Assembly (NCBI GenBank): GCA_965368405.1
Contig: CBDUMS010000024.1
Coordinates: 1-38,089, forward strand
Length of the DNA: 38,089 nt
Direction of reading: 5' to 3'
From: S012-113 sp965368405
GTDB taxonomy: Bacteria; Bacteroidota; Bacteroidia; Cytophagales; Cyclobacteriaceae
Positions within the stretch are counted from its first letter, which is position 1, and the number at the start of each line of letters is the position of its first letter. The notes below the pieces were generated by a model. That model was given only the letters and a program-made list of their open reading frames with translations. It did not search any database and had not been told where the DNA came from. Shown here one piece after another: positions 15,345-24,311 of the stretch. The translations under genes and the position numbers were made by a program.

Positions 15345-17565
15345 GCTCTTGGCATTGATTACGCTTCTGGCTGCAACCCAGCCAGTGTTTGCCCAAGGTG
15401 ATATTCCCGTTGGTACATGGCGAACCCATAATTCTTTTAATAAGCTAATAGGTTTAACAAATACAAACACTCTCCTCTATGCAGCATCCAGCAACGCCGT
15501 CTTTAGCTATGATATCGCTAACACTGAAATTGAAACCATTACAGCACTGTCGGGTCTGAGTGATACCCAAATAACCACTATTGCTTATAATGTTAATGCC
15601 CAAACGATAATTATCCCCTACTTAAATGGCAACATCGACCTGCTTAAGAACAACAAAATTCGAAATTTTCGTGCATTGCTAAATGCTGACATCAACGATT
15701 CTAAAAGGGTGAACTTTATCTATAGCCAGGATTTTCTGAGCTATTTATGCACCGACTTTGGTGTACTTATTTTAGACCTGGAGAATGAAGAGGTGAAAGA
15801 CACATATTTTGAGTTAGGAGAACAGGGTGCAGTACTCCCAATATATTCAGCTGTAATATCAGAAGACTCACTCTATCTTGGCACAGAAACAGGTATCATT
15901 AGAGGAAATATAAATGACAACCTTAAAGACTTCAATAAGTGGCTCCGGTATAATAATAGTGATGGTATCCCAGACATAACTGCAAAAGTGATTTTGAAAA
16001 CTCCCAGTGGCCTCTTAGCAGCTTTAGATAATGAAGGACTTTTCGAGTTCGATGGAAGTAGCTGGATTCGCAAAGATCTCCTTACCGGAGTATCCTTCTT
16101 ATTTGGCAGTCAGGATGGTGGAGCTTCATTATTAACTACTTCCGATGGTGTATTTCGGTATGATGGAACAAGCATTACACCAATTATTTCTGATTTAGTA
16201 GTTTCGCCACGTGCCGCAATTGAGCTTGATAGTGAGATAAATATAGCCGATGCGATTAATGGAATTGTATTAATCAACGCGGATAATAATATTTATCCCA
16301 ATGGACCATTTGAGAGTGATATTGTAAAACTCTTCGGATACAATGATGTGATTATTGCGTTACCAAGGGCCTATGACAATACTTTTACTGCTATTGGTAA
16401 TACTAGTGGCGCCTTTTTCTTCGAAAATGGTGAATGGAAGAATTATAATAGCACAGGATATCCACAGACTATTACAATTCCAGAATTTCTTGATATCACC
16501 GATGCTATGTATGTGTATAATTCGGAAAAATTATACCTAAGCTCATTTGGATACGGTGTAATGGAAATAGACGATAGCCAGTACACAATATATGATGAGA
16601 CAAATAGTACACTTACTAATGCCAGTCCTGGTAGAAATGTAAAGGTAACGGCGCTCGATGCAAATAGCTCCGGACTATCTGTTCTGAATTATGATGCCAT
16701 AGAACCCTTACACTTTTTAGAATCGACTGTAAATTCTTGGCAAGGTTATTCTATTCCTTTCCCAGCGTCCTTTTCCGATCAGGTTCTAAGCTTTAATAAT
16801 AACACCTTTTGGCTCAAGATTCCGCCAAATCGTGGCGGTGGTATCTTAATTTATGATCGTATTAATGCCAGGCAACTTCTGCTCGATAACAGTATATTAC
16901 CTAGTAATCGAGTTAATGATATGGCTATTGATAGGGAAGGAAAAATGTGGGTAGCCACAGATAAAGGTATCGTGTATTTTTTCAATGCAGAAAATATCCT
17001 TGATGAAAGCTTCATCGATCCCGTAAAACCTATTTTCGAAGGCTCTATCTTGTTTAATAATGAAAAGATTACTGCTCTTGCCGTTGACGGCGGTAATAGA
17101 ATCTGGATGGGGGCAAGTTCCGGCCTTTGGCTATTTGCACGTAATGGACAAGAGGCCGTTTCTCATTTCAAGGTAGAAGATAGCCCTCTACCAAGTAATG
17201 AGATTATTGATCTCGCTATTAATTACCAGAAGGGCGAGCTTTTTATTGCCACCGCCAATGGGTTGGTCTCATACAGAGGCTCATCTACTGCTGCTGGCGA
17301 GCAAGAGCCGTTAAAGATTTTTCCTAACCCAGTAAATGCATCGGAAACAGACATTGTTACTATTGAAGGCGTGCCTACTAATGCAGACATTACAATTACC
17401 GATTCCTCTGGGAGACTAGTTTTCAAAACAAAAGCTAATGGCAACACGGCCATATGGAGTGGTGTTGCGAGTAATTCAAGCATTTCGTCTGGAGTTTACT
17501 TCGTTTTTGTGAGTACTGAAGATAAAGGGTCTAAACAGGTTGGTAAAATTGGTGTGGTGAAGTAA
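15322..17565 (+). CDS. porZ: PorZ-like T9SS beta-propeller protein with C-terminal sorting domain
   Basis: This is a 747-residue secreted protein. A signal peptide (MRRLLALITLLAATQPVFAQ) is followed by the start typical of PorZ proteins (GTWRTHNSFNKLIGL) and many short blades with patterns such as LYLGTETGI, KMWVATDKGIVYF and RIWMGASSGLWLF. This is a two-propeller architecture like that of two-component-regulator propellers. The last 80 or so residues are a type A T9SS sorting domain (IFPNPVNAS to GVYFVFVSTEDKGSKQ). PorZ belongs to the cell-surface attachment complex with PorU. Three in-frame ATGs (15322, 15331, 15337) are possible; the last gives the neatest signal peptide. All overlap the end of tdk. 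recO follows after 1 bp. Confidence 0.75.
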   Translation: MGLMNMRRLLALITLLAATQPVFAQGDIPVGTWRTHNSFNKLIGLTNTNTLLYAASSNAVFSYDIANTEIETITALSGLSDTQITTIAYNVNAQTIIIPYLNGNIDLLKNNKIRNFRALLNADINDSKRVNFIYSQDFLSYLCTDFGVLILDLENEEVKDTYFELGEQGAVLPIYSAVISEDSLYLGTETGIIRGNINDNLKDFNKWLRYNNSDGIPDITAKVILKTPSGLLAALDNEGLFEFDGSSWIRKDLLTGVSFLFGSQDGGASLLTTSDGVFRYDGTSITPIISDLVVSPRAAIELDSEINIADAINGIVLINADNNIYPNGPFESDIVKLFGYNDVIIALPRAYDNTFTAIGNTSGAFFFENGEWKNYNSTGYPQTITIPEFLDITDAMYVYNSEKLYLSSFGYGVMEIDDSQYTIYDETNSTLTNASPGRNVKVTALDANSSGLSVLNYDAIEPLHFLESTVNSWQGYSIPFPASFSDQVLSFNNNTFWLKIPPNRGGGILIYDRINARQLLLDNSILPSNRVNDMAIDREGKMWVATDKGIVYFFNAENILDESFIDPVKPIFEGSILFNNEKITALAVDGGNRIWMGASSGLWLFARNGQEAVSHFKVEDSPLPSNEIIDLAINYQKGELFIATANGLVSYRGSSTAAGEQEPLKIFPNPVNASETDIVTIEGVPTNADITITDSSGRLVFKTKANGNTAIWSGVASNSSISSGVYFVFVSTEDKGSKQVGKIGVVK

Positions 17566-17566
17566 T

Positions 17567-18244
17567 ATGATCATCAAAACACGAGGAATAGTCTTCCGCT
17601 TTACGCGATATCGTGAGAGCTCAATAATCGCAAACATCTATACCGAAGAAGCCGGGCTCGGCAGTTATATTGTAAATGGAGTTCGCTCGGCAAAGGGAAA
17701 AGCAAAAATGGGCTACTTCGAACCTTTAACCCTTCTTGAACTAACGGCCTATCATAACCCAGATCGGGATATTAATAGACTCAATGAACTTAGGTTAGCT
17801 CAGCCCCTGCATCATATAAGATCAGATGTGCATAAGTCATCGATAATAATGTTTCTGACGGAGATTCTCAATAAGTGTATCCTGGAACGAGACAAGAATG
17901 AACCCCTGTTTAATTTCCTATACAACTCCATTCAGGCTTTAGATCTTATTGAACATAGCGCTAATTTCCATCTTCAGTTCTTGGTACAGCTTTCTTCTTA
18001 CCTTGGTTTTGGTATTCAAGATAGTAGAGATTTCATCAATCAAAGTAGTAATCAGGTGTTTTATAGGACAGCAGAGAATAAACAAGCATTAAAATTGCTA
18101 ATCGAACAGAGTTATAATTCAGACATCAGACTCACCAAAGATCAGCGTTCCGCTATTCTTAACGACCTGATATTCTACTATCAGCAACATATAGGACTCA
18201 ATAAATTAAAATCACTGGAGGTCTTAAACACAATATTCAGCTAA
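17567..18244 (+). CDS. recO: DNA repair protein RecO
   Basis: This is a 225-residue protein. The N-terminal OB-fold is seen in KTRGIVFRFTRYRESSIIAN and GSYIVNGVR, with the usual helical C-terminal domain after it. RecO loads RecA on SSB-coated single-stranded DNA with RecR and anneals strands. The CxxC zinc pairs found in many RecO proteins are absent, as in other Bacteroidota members. It starts 1 bp after the porZ-like stop and is the last gene of the unit. Confidence 0.9.
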   Translation: MIIKTRGIVFRFTRYRESSIIANIYTEEAGLGSYIVNGVRSAKGKAKMGYFEPLTLLELTAYHNPDRDINRLNELRLAQPLHHIRSDVHKSSIIMFLTEILNKCILERDKNEPLFNFLYNSIQALDLIEHSANFHLQFLVQLSSYLGFGIQDSRDFINQSSNQVFYRTAENKQALKLLIEQSYNSDIRLTKDQRSAILNDLIFYYQQHIGLNKLKSLEVLNTIFS

Positions 18245-18250
18245 GCTCGA

Positions 18251-18273
18251 AGCAATTAATTACGTCAATTGCT
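18251..18273 (+). terminator. Weak hairpin after recO
   Basis: AGCAATT and AATTGCT form perfect 7-bp arms around a 9-nt loop, starting 6 bp after the recO stop. No T tract follows, so it is at best a weak terminator or a 3' end stabiliser for the tdk-porZ-recO transcript. Confidence 0.3.
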
Positions 18274-18335
18274 ACAGTAATTTAAAATATTTCACCAAAT
18301 TTATATGTTACCATTGGCTCCTAACCTGATCTCTA

Positions 18336-19517
18336 TTGACGATTAAAAAAGTTCGATATTACATTTTTTTACGTGATGTTCTGATTTTATCTGTGACAGC
18401 ATTTGGTGGTCCTCAAGTACACATTGCTCTGTTTATTGAAAAACTTGTTGGAAAAAGAGGCTATCTTTCGGAACAAGAATTAATGGAGCTTAACGCCCTG
18501 TGTCAGATTCTTCCAGGCCCAACATCAACCCAAACCATTACCGCGATAGGTTTTAGAATTGGCGGCATACCACTTGCCTACCTCACCCTCTTAATTTGGT
18601 GCGTGCCAGCTGTTACAATCATGATTTTACTGGCACTAGGCTTTTCGCTTATTGGTAGTCAGAGTGCATTTATCGATATTACTCATTTTATCCAGCCAAT
18701 GGCAGTGGGCTTCATTGCTTTTGCCGCCTTCAAAATTAGCACAGCGGTAATACGATCGAAGTCTGGGATTTTGGTCATGATCATATCCGCTATAATATCC
18801 TTCATCTATGCCTCGCCTTTTCTCTTTCCTGCCCTCATAATTATTGGTGGTGTTGTTACAGCACTTAAATATAAGGCTCAGCCCATCGTAGAAAAGACAG
18901 AACCTCTGAAGATTAAATGGGATGGCTTTTTGTTATGGGCAGGTATTTTGGTTCTAGCCCCAATATTAGGTGCATTAACTAACCTTGCTCCAATAAAACT
19001 ATTCGAAAACTTTTACCGTAATGGCAGTCTCATTTTTGGCGGCGGGCAAGTATTAATCCCACTTCTTTACACAGAATTTGTTGAGTTTAAGCACTTTTTG
19101 AGCTCTTCGGAGTTCTTGGCCGGCTATGGATTTGCACAGGCTGTACCTGGACCGGTATTCTCATTCAGTGCCTTTATCGGCTCTTTATCTATGCGTGAAT
19201 ACGGCACCATCGGCCAAATTATTGGTGGATTAAGTGCGGCAATTGGTATTTTCCTACCTGGCACATTTTTGATCTTCTTTGTTTATCGGTTTTGGGAAGC
19301 TTTAAAACGGTACCGAATAGTTCGCGCCTCACTAGAAGGAATTACTGCAGCAAGTTCCGGCATGGTGGCTGCCGCTGCATTATTGTTATTTATGCCCTTG
19401 CCAATGGTTTGGTATAACCCTACTATAGTAATACTTACATTTGGGCTCCTTCAATTCACTAAAATTCCTTCACCGTTTATTATCCTTACCGGTTTGGCCT
19501 TAGGTCTTTTTTTCTAA
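18336..19517 (+). CDS. chrA: ChrA-family chromate transporter (long-chain)
   Basis: This is a 393-residue membrane protein with two homologous halves. The first has FGGPQVHIALF and LPGPTSTQ; the second has FGGGQVLIPLL and QAVPGPVFSF. These are the signatures of the CHR family, whose members export chromate with proton antiport. Transport of chromate by this protein is not proven, and a more general anion role is possible. The start is TTG at 18336: an in-frame TGA lies just upstream at 18327, and no ATG occurs before residue 50. It is convergent with the LD-carboxypeptidase gene and their stops overlap (19514-19517). Confidence 0.88.
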   Translation: MTIKKVRYYIFLRDVLILSVTAFGGPQVHIALFIEKLVGKRGYLSEQELMELNALCQILPGPTSTQTITAIGFRIGGIPLAYLTLLIWCVPAVTIMILLALGFSLIGSQSAFIDITHFIQPMAVGFIAFAAFKISTAVIRSKSGILVMIISAIISFIYASPFLFPALIIIGGVVTALKYKAQPIVEKTEPLKIKWDGFLLWAGILVLAPILGALTNLAPIKLFENFYRNGSLIFGGGQVLIPLLYTEFVEFKHFLSSSEFLAGYGFAQAVPGPVFSFSAFIGSLSMREYGTIGQIIGGLSAAIGIFLPGTFLIFFVYRFWEALKRYRIVRASLEGITAASSGMVAAAALLLFMPLPMVWYNPTIVILTFGLLQFTKIPSPFIILTGLALGLFF

Positions 19518-20401
19518 GTAAGTAACTGCAAACTTGCCTGATCGGATGATACTTGGAGGCGATACGTTCCGCCAACCAAAACAGGATAATTATTCGCCTC
19601 ATGCCCAATCGGAAAGTTAGTAGCAACCGGGTAGGTGAAGCCATTAACAACTGATTGAATTACATCTAGCCAACCAGCACCAAACTCTTTTTCATCATTT
19701 ACCTCAGAAAAATGTCCAATTACCAGACCTGCCAGCTGTTCCAGTTTACCACTTCGCAATAGCTGATGCATCATCCTATCAATTTTATAAGTTGGTTCTC
19801 CAATATCTTCGATAAATAGAATTTTATCCTTGGTATCCAATTCATTCGGTGTGCCCATTGAGTCAATAAGTAAAGCTAGGTTTCCGCCAATAATTTCACC
19901 TTCTGCAATTCCTATTCGGGCAGCAGCCCCAAGAATATTATGACTCTTACCATTAAATAGTAACGCCCTCAGCCTTTCAGATGCTTCCGCGTCTTGGGTC
20001 AATGTGGTCCCCATTGCTCCATGGATACTGCAAAATCCTAAATCTTGTATTTTGAGGTGCAGCGCTGTAATATCACTAAAACCTACCACCCACTTCGGAT
20101 TATTTAAGAAAGTACTAAAGTCTAGCTTCTCGAGAATTCGGGTAGTACCATATCCGCCACGCGCCATTAGTATAGCTGCGATCTCAGGGTTGTCGAGGGC
20201 TTGCTGTAAGTCAGCCTGCCTATTCACGTCTTTACTGGAAAAATAGCCATCGTTATCATAAACATGATCCCCAAGTAAAATAGAAAGGCCCCAACTTTCG
20301 ATTAATCGCAGCGATTCATCTAAAGACTCTTCACTTACTTTACCTGCAGGAGCTACAATAGCGATCTTATCTCCTTGCTTGACTGATGCTGGCTTATTCA
20401 T
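19514..20401 (-). CDS. LD-carboxypeptidase (peptidase S66)
   Basis: This is a 295-residue serine peptidase of the LdcA/MccF family. LdcA removes the terminal D-Ala from tetrapeptide stems during peptidoglycan recycling; MccF-type relatives degrade microcin C, so the substrate is inferred. The Ser-Glu-His triad can be placed: S109 in VVGFSDIT, E198 in FIEDIGE and H267 in FPIGHEAN. The segment MARGGYGTTRIL is also typical. There is no signal peptide, which fits the cytoplasmic enzyme. It begins downstream of the ompH terminator on the same strand and so is a separate unit. Confidence 0.92.
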   Translation of the reverse strand: MNKPASVKQGDKIAIVAPAGKVSEESLDESLRLIESWGLSILLGDHVYDNDGYFSSKDVNRQADLQQALDNPEIAAILMARGGYGTTRILEKLDFSTFLNNPKWVVGFSDITALHLKIQDLGFCSIHGAMGTTLTQDAEASERLRALLFNGKSHNILGAAARIGIAEGEIIGGNLALLIDSMGTPNELDTKDKILFIEDIGEPTYKIDRMMHQLLRSGKLEQLAGLVIGHFSEVNDEKEFGAGWLDVIQSVVNGFTYPVATNFPIGHEANNYPVLVGGTYRLQVSSDQASLQLLT

Positions 20402-20444
20402 TATCTATCCTTTTCATAAAGATAGAATTTGAATGAGGAGGAAC

Positions 20445-20471
20445 AAAAAAAGGCTAACCAAATGGTTAGCC
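20445..20471 (-). terminator. Rho-independent terminator of the uppS-bamA-ompH-ompH unit
   Basis: On the minus strand, GGCTAACC, a 4-nt loop and GGTTAGCC form a perfect 8-bp stem (20452-20471), followed directly by a run of seven T (plus-strand A at 20445-20451). It lies 23 bp after the stop of the last ompH gene and ahead of the carboxypeptidase gene. Confidence 0.9.
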
Positions 20472-20494
20472 CTATAATGTGATTATTAAGAATT

Positions 20495-21055
20495 TTAGTT
20501 TTGAACAGGAGGATCTATACCCAGTTTTTTAAGCACGGCATTAGATAAATCATACGATGGATCAACATAGTATAAAATCTCTAAACCTGCCTGAGGTACA
20601 CCCAAGTTAATAACATGAGTATAACCTTGCTCGTCAACAATAGTTTGTAAAGCATCGCCAACGCGCTTATTAACAGGGCCCATTAGTTCCATTTGCTTAC
20701 TTTCCAGTCTAGACTGCGCAGATTCTGAGAATTTCTGTAATTCCTCCTCTAGAGATGCAATTTCTCTCTCCAATGCCTGGCGGTCACCAATAGTCATTGT
20801 CTGAGCTTCAGACTGATACTTAACCACCTTTTGCTGATACTGGGTCTGCTTAGCCTCGCCTAGCTTCTGCAATTGGGTTGATAGACCTTCCAGCGTAGAC
20901 TGAATTGATTTAATCTCTGGCATGGCAGAAAGCACATACTCCATATTTAAACTACCGATTTTTTGAGGTTTCTGCGCCTGGGCAAAAACACTACTGGTTG
21001 CTAAGAAAGCAAAAGCCAGAATTAATACACTCTTTTTCATATTTAGTTGCTTCAT
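20495..21055 (-). CDS. OmpH/Skp family periplasmic chaperone (second copy)
   Basis: This is a 186-residue protein with a signal peptide (MKKSVLILAFAFLATSSVFA; a second ATG five codons in may be the true start). The middle is a long charged coiled coil rich in Gln and Glu (about residues 50-130), and the C-terminus has the OmpH-type strand VINLGVPQAGLEILYYVDPS. Skp-like trimers hold unfolded outer-membrane proteins on the way to BamA. It is the last gene of the unit, 21 bp after its paralog and followed by a strong terminator. Confidence 0.9.
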   Translation of the reverse strand: MKQLNMKKSVLILAFAFLATSSVFAQAQKPQKIGSLNMEYVLSAMPEIKSIQSTLEGLSTQLQKLGEAKQTQYQQKVVKYQSEAQTMTIGDRQALEREIASLEEELQKFSESAQSRLESKQMELMGPVNKRVGDALQTIVDEQGYTHVINLGVPQAGLEILYYVDPSYDLSNAVLKKLGIDPPVQN

Positions 21056-21076
21056 AATTGTAAAGTCTTATTCAAT

Positions 21077-21637
21077 TTATTTTATTACATCATTCGGGTC
21101 ACCCAATTTCAACTCCTCCAAAACATAATCTGTATAATCATGAATTGGGTCAGTATAAATCATTACCAGCTCTCCCGACTTATCAAAAACGATTTGTAGT
21201 CTCTGCTCACGTGCCACCCGTTCAACAGCCTCGTAAACTTTATCTTGCACTGGTTTAATCAGTTCCTTCTTTTTCAAGAAAAACAGTCCTTCAAAACCAA
21301 AGACCTTCTTTTGATATTCTTTTAAGTAGGTCTCTTTTTTCTTGATGGCATTTTCTCTATCCTCTTTCATTTCAGGAGTTAGTAACACTTCTTCAGCCTG
21401 TAGGGCCGAATACATGGTTGCTATTTCCTGTTGCATTCCTTGTATCTCTTCTTGCCATCCCTGAGAAAGCTTATCTATCTCAGCCTTTGCTTCCGCATAC
21501 TCAGGCATCTTATTCAAGATAAAATTGGTGTTAACATAACCAAATTTCTGAGCCTGTACAGGAGTGTACCACAAACATATTGCCAAAAAAAATAAAATGA
21601 TAGTTAACCGTGTATTATGAGATCCTCCTTGAGCCAT
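21077..21637 (-). CDS. OmpH/Skp family periplasmic chaperone (first copy)
   Basis: This is a 186-residue secreted protein, exactly as long as its neighbour. Signal peptide LTIILFFLAICLWYTPVQAQ is followed by the typical KFGYVNTNFILNKMPEYAEA, a coiled-coil arm (about residues 50-120) and IVFDKSGELVMIYTDPIHD at the C-terminus. It lies 4 bp after bamA, so it is surely co-transcribed. The sequence differs widely from the second copy, so the two probably have distinct clients or form mixed trimers; that is inference. Confidence 0.9.
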   Translation of the reverse strand: MAQGGSHNTRLTIILFFLAICLWYTPVQAQKFGYVNTNFILNKMPEYAEAKAEIDKLSQGWQEEIQGMQQEIATMYSALQAEEVLLTPEMKEDRENAIKKKETYLKEYQKKVFGFEGLFFLKKKELIKPVQDKVYEAVERVAREQRLQIVFDKSGELVMIYTDPIHDYTDYVLEELKLGDPNDVIK

Positions 21638-21641
21638 TATT

Positions 21642-24311
21642 CTATCTTAGTTGCTGTCCGATAGTGAAGTGGAATTGCATGCCACTTGGTTCCAATTTAT
21701 TAGGTAAAGTATCGAACCCATAACCCCAGTTAAGACCAATTAGACCAAAGGCAGGCATAAATAATCGAGCACCGAAGCCAGCCGCTTTATAGACGTTGAA
21801 CGGATTAAATTGCTGATAATTATCCCAGTTATTCCCTGCTTCACCAAATACAAACACATAAATGGTTGCGGCCTGACCAGTGGTAACAGGATAACGCAAT
21901 TCCATCGCGTATTTACTATAGATTATTCCTCCTTCTAACCCATCGTAAATTGAACTGTACTGCTGATCTGGCCGAATCGATAAGTTCTCATATCCTCTTA
22001 GGCCAATAATATCAGTTCCCAAAATAAAGTTTTGACCCGCAAGACCATCTCCTCCAACCTGGAATCGTTCAAAGGGTCCAACCTCTACTGTACCTGGCGA
22101 ATAAGTGTTCATAAAACCAAAATGTGCGCTGGTCTGGAGCACTAATTTTCCTATTAAGCTTACATAGTGTTTAGCATCGAACATATATTTAGTATACTCT
22201 ACCCACTTATATTTTTCGGCTGCGTCAGCCGTTGCATAATTGATATCTCTGAACTTAGAGAATGGTGGCGTAAAGCTAGCTGAAAGTGAAAGTGACGATC
22301 CAGAGGAAGGGTACATTGGATTATCAACGCTACTTCTTGCTAAGTTAAAAGTAAGCAATAAGGTGTTTGCATCACCTGTAGAAAAACTTAGTGAATTTAC
22401 GCCTTGAACAAAGTTATTTAGTTGATAAACTTTATACGTTAATGAAGTACTTAACGTAAAATAATTATCTGGCCATTTCAACCGATTCCCTAAACCAACA
22501 GTGGCTGAATGCACCTTAAAAGATCCTGGTGGCTGGAACCTGATATCGTTATTCTGAATCGAGCTGTTTAGGCTGAACGTGAGTGAAGTTGGTTTTTTAC
22601 CCCCTAGCCAAGGTTCTGAGAACATTACTGTATAACTCTGGAACTGACGTCCATTCGCTTGAGCTCTTAACGAGAGCTTTTGGCCATCGCCTACGGGCAA
22701 AGGCCGCCACTTTTCAAAGTGTGGAATATTCTTTAGTGAGAAATTATTAAAGGTTAATCCTACAGTACCAACAAACCCGTAAAAACCACCCCATCCGCCA
22801 GATAACTCAATCTGATCACTAGGCTTTTCTACCAGCTGATATTCAATATCTACTGTATTATCGCTCGGGTTAGGAATAGGTATAATGTTAATCTGCTCAG
22901 GATCGAAATATCCTAGTTGAGATAACTGCTGCTGATCTCGAATAATATTGGAGCGGCTAAATTTCTGACCAGGTAAGGTTCTTAACTCTCGGCGTATAAC
23001 ATGCTCGTTGGTACGATCATTACCCGATATCGTTACATTACTGATCGTGGCTTGTGCGCCTTCGTAAATTCTAATCTCCATGTCAATGGAATCTCCCTCA
23101 ATACCTACTTCTACAGGCCTTGCTGAAAAGAAGAGGTAGCCATCGTCCATATATAATCCGGTTACATCGGCGCCCTTAGGGTTCATGGTTAAGCGAGTTG
23201 CTAATTCTTCAGAATCATATATGTCGCCAGCCTTAATGCCTAAAATTTGAGAAAGCTGTTGATCGTTATAAACATAGTTACCGGTCCAGTCAATGTTTCG
23301 GTAATAATACTTTCTGCCTTCATTAATTCGTATATCCACAGTTACCGAACTTTCGGCAGATCTATAGACTGAATCTGACATAATTACAGCATCACGATAA
23401 CCAAGGGAATTCATATAGCCAATGAGTGCAGTCTTATCTTCTTTAAAATCTTTAGCTAGAAATTTAGAGGATTTAAAAAGATTGAGATTTACATGCTGTG
23501 AGAGATAGTCTGTAAAAACCCCATTACTCATATCCTTGCTTTCAGTAAAGAACGATTTCAAGTTTAGATTGAATGTTCTAATAAGTATATCATCGAATAA
23601 GGAGAAGCGAACACGTTCCTTAGTGTTTTTCATCTTTCGCTTCATCTTTTGCTCTGTAATAAGATCTGCTCCAATAATATTAATGCGATCAATTTTTACT
23701 TTCGCATTCTTTTTCACCTTAATATCTAACCGAACATGATTTGATAAAATTGTATCCGGTTTCTGGCTAATATCTACCTCTACATTATAGAAACCTTTAT
23801 CTATGAAATGTTCACGAACAGTATTTTCGGTGCTTTTAAGAATTGCGTCGGTTAATACTTTGCCTCTGAAAAGCGATAGTGATTCTGAGAGGTCGGACTT
23901 CTGTGTCTTGTTAATCCCGGTGAATTCAAACCGCGACATACGTGGGCGTTCTCGAAGAGAAACAACGAGGTATATTTTCCCATCCTCGATTTTCTCCTGA
24001 TAAATAGAAGCGTCGGCGACTAGCCCATGCTTCCATATTTTCTTTATGGCATTGCTTAGGTCATCGCCAGGCACTTTTACTCTATCGCCTACCTTTAAAC
24101 CTGTTAAGGATACCAAAGCATTGCCATCCAAGTATTGAGTGCCTTCAATACGAATGCCTCCTATTTCATATTCCGTAACACGAGAGTATTCTAGCCTATT
24201 GTCTTGCGCGTACAAAGGGTTAGCCATCGCAAGGATCAACACCAAGGATAGAAATAATAATTTTAGCTCAAATCTTCTTACGCCTCTAAACTTGCTTACT
24301 AATCTTGCCAA
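21642..24311 (-). CDS. bamA: Outer membrane protein assembly factor BamA
   Basis: This is an 889-residue Omp85 protein that folds and inserts outer-membrane proteins. After a signal peptide (about residues 1-36) come POTRA domains (YEIGGIRIEGTQYLDGNAL, VKIDRINIIGADLITEQKM, TISNVTISGNDRTNEHVIRR are strand-helix starts of three) up to about residue 470. A 16-strand barrel with the loop-6 motif GLRGYENL near the C-terminus follows. It ends in Arg, not the usual Phe. The start is TTG at 24311, 26 nt inside uppS: no in-frame ATG exists before the end of the signal peptide. A TTG at 24353 is a less likely alternative. ompH follows after 4 bp. Confidence 0.95.
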   Translation of the reverse strand: MARLVSKFRGVRRFELKLLFLSLVLILAMANPLYAQDNRLEYSRVTEYEIGGIRIEGTQYLDGNALVSLTGLKVGDRVKVPGDDLSNAIKKIWKHGLVADASIYQEKIEDGKIYLVVSLRERPRMSRFEFTGINKTQKSDLSESLSLFRGKVLTDAILKSTENTVREHFIDKGFYNVEVDISQKPDTILSNHVRLDIKVKKNAKVKIDRINIIGADLITEQKMKRKMKNTKERVRFSLFDDILIRTFNLNLKSFFTESKDMSNGVFTDYLSQHVNLNLFKSSKFLAKDFKEDKTALIGYMNSLGYRDAVIMSDSVYRSAESSVTVDIRINEGRKYYYRNIDWTGNYVYNDQQLSQILGIKAGDIYDSEELATRLTMNPKGADVTGLYMDDGYLFFSARPVEVGIEGDSIDMEIRIYEGAQATISNVTISGNDRTNEHVIRRELRTLPGQKFSRSNIIRDQQQLSQLGYFDPEQINIIPIPNPSDNTVDIEYQLVEKPSDQIELSGGWGGFYGFVGTVGLTFNNFSLKNIPHFEKWRPLPVGDGQKLSLRAQANGRQFQSYTVMFSEPWLGGKKPTSLTFSLNSSIQNNDIRFQPPGSFKVHSATVGLGNRLKWPDNYFTLSTSLTYKVYQLNNFVQGVNSLSFSTGDANTLLLTFNLARSSVDNPMYPSSGSSLSLSASFTPPFSKFRDINYATADAAEKYKWVEYTKYMFDAKHYVSLIGKLVLQTSAHFGFMNTYSPGTVEVGPFERFQVGGDGLAGQNFILGTDIIGLRGYENLSIRPDQQYSSIYDGLEGGIIYSKYAMELRYPVTTGQAATIYVFVFGEAGNNWDNYQQFNPFNVYKAAGFGARLFMPAFGLIGLNWGYGFDTLPNKLEPSGMQFHFTIGQQLR

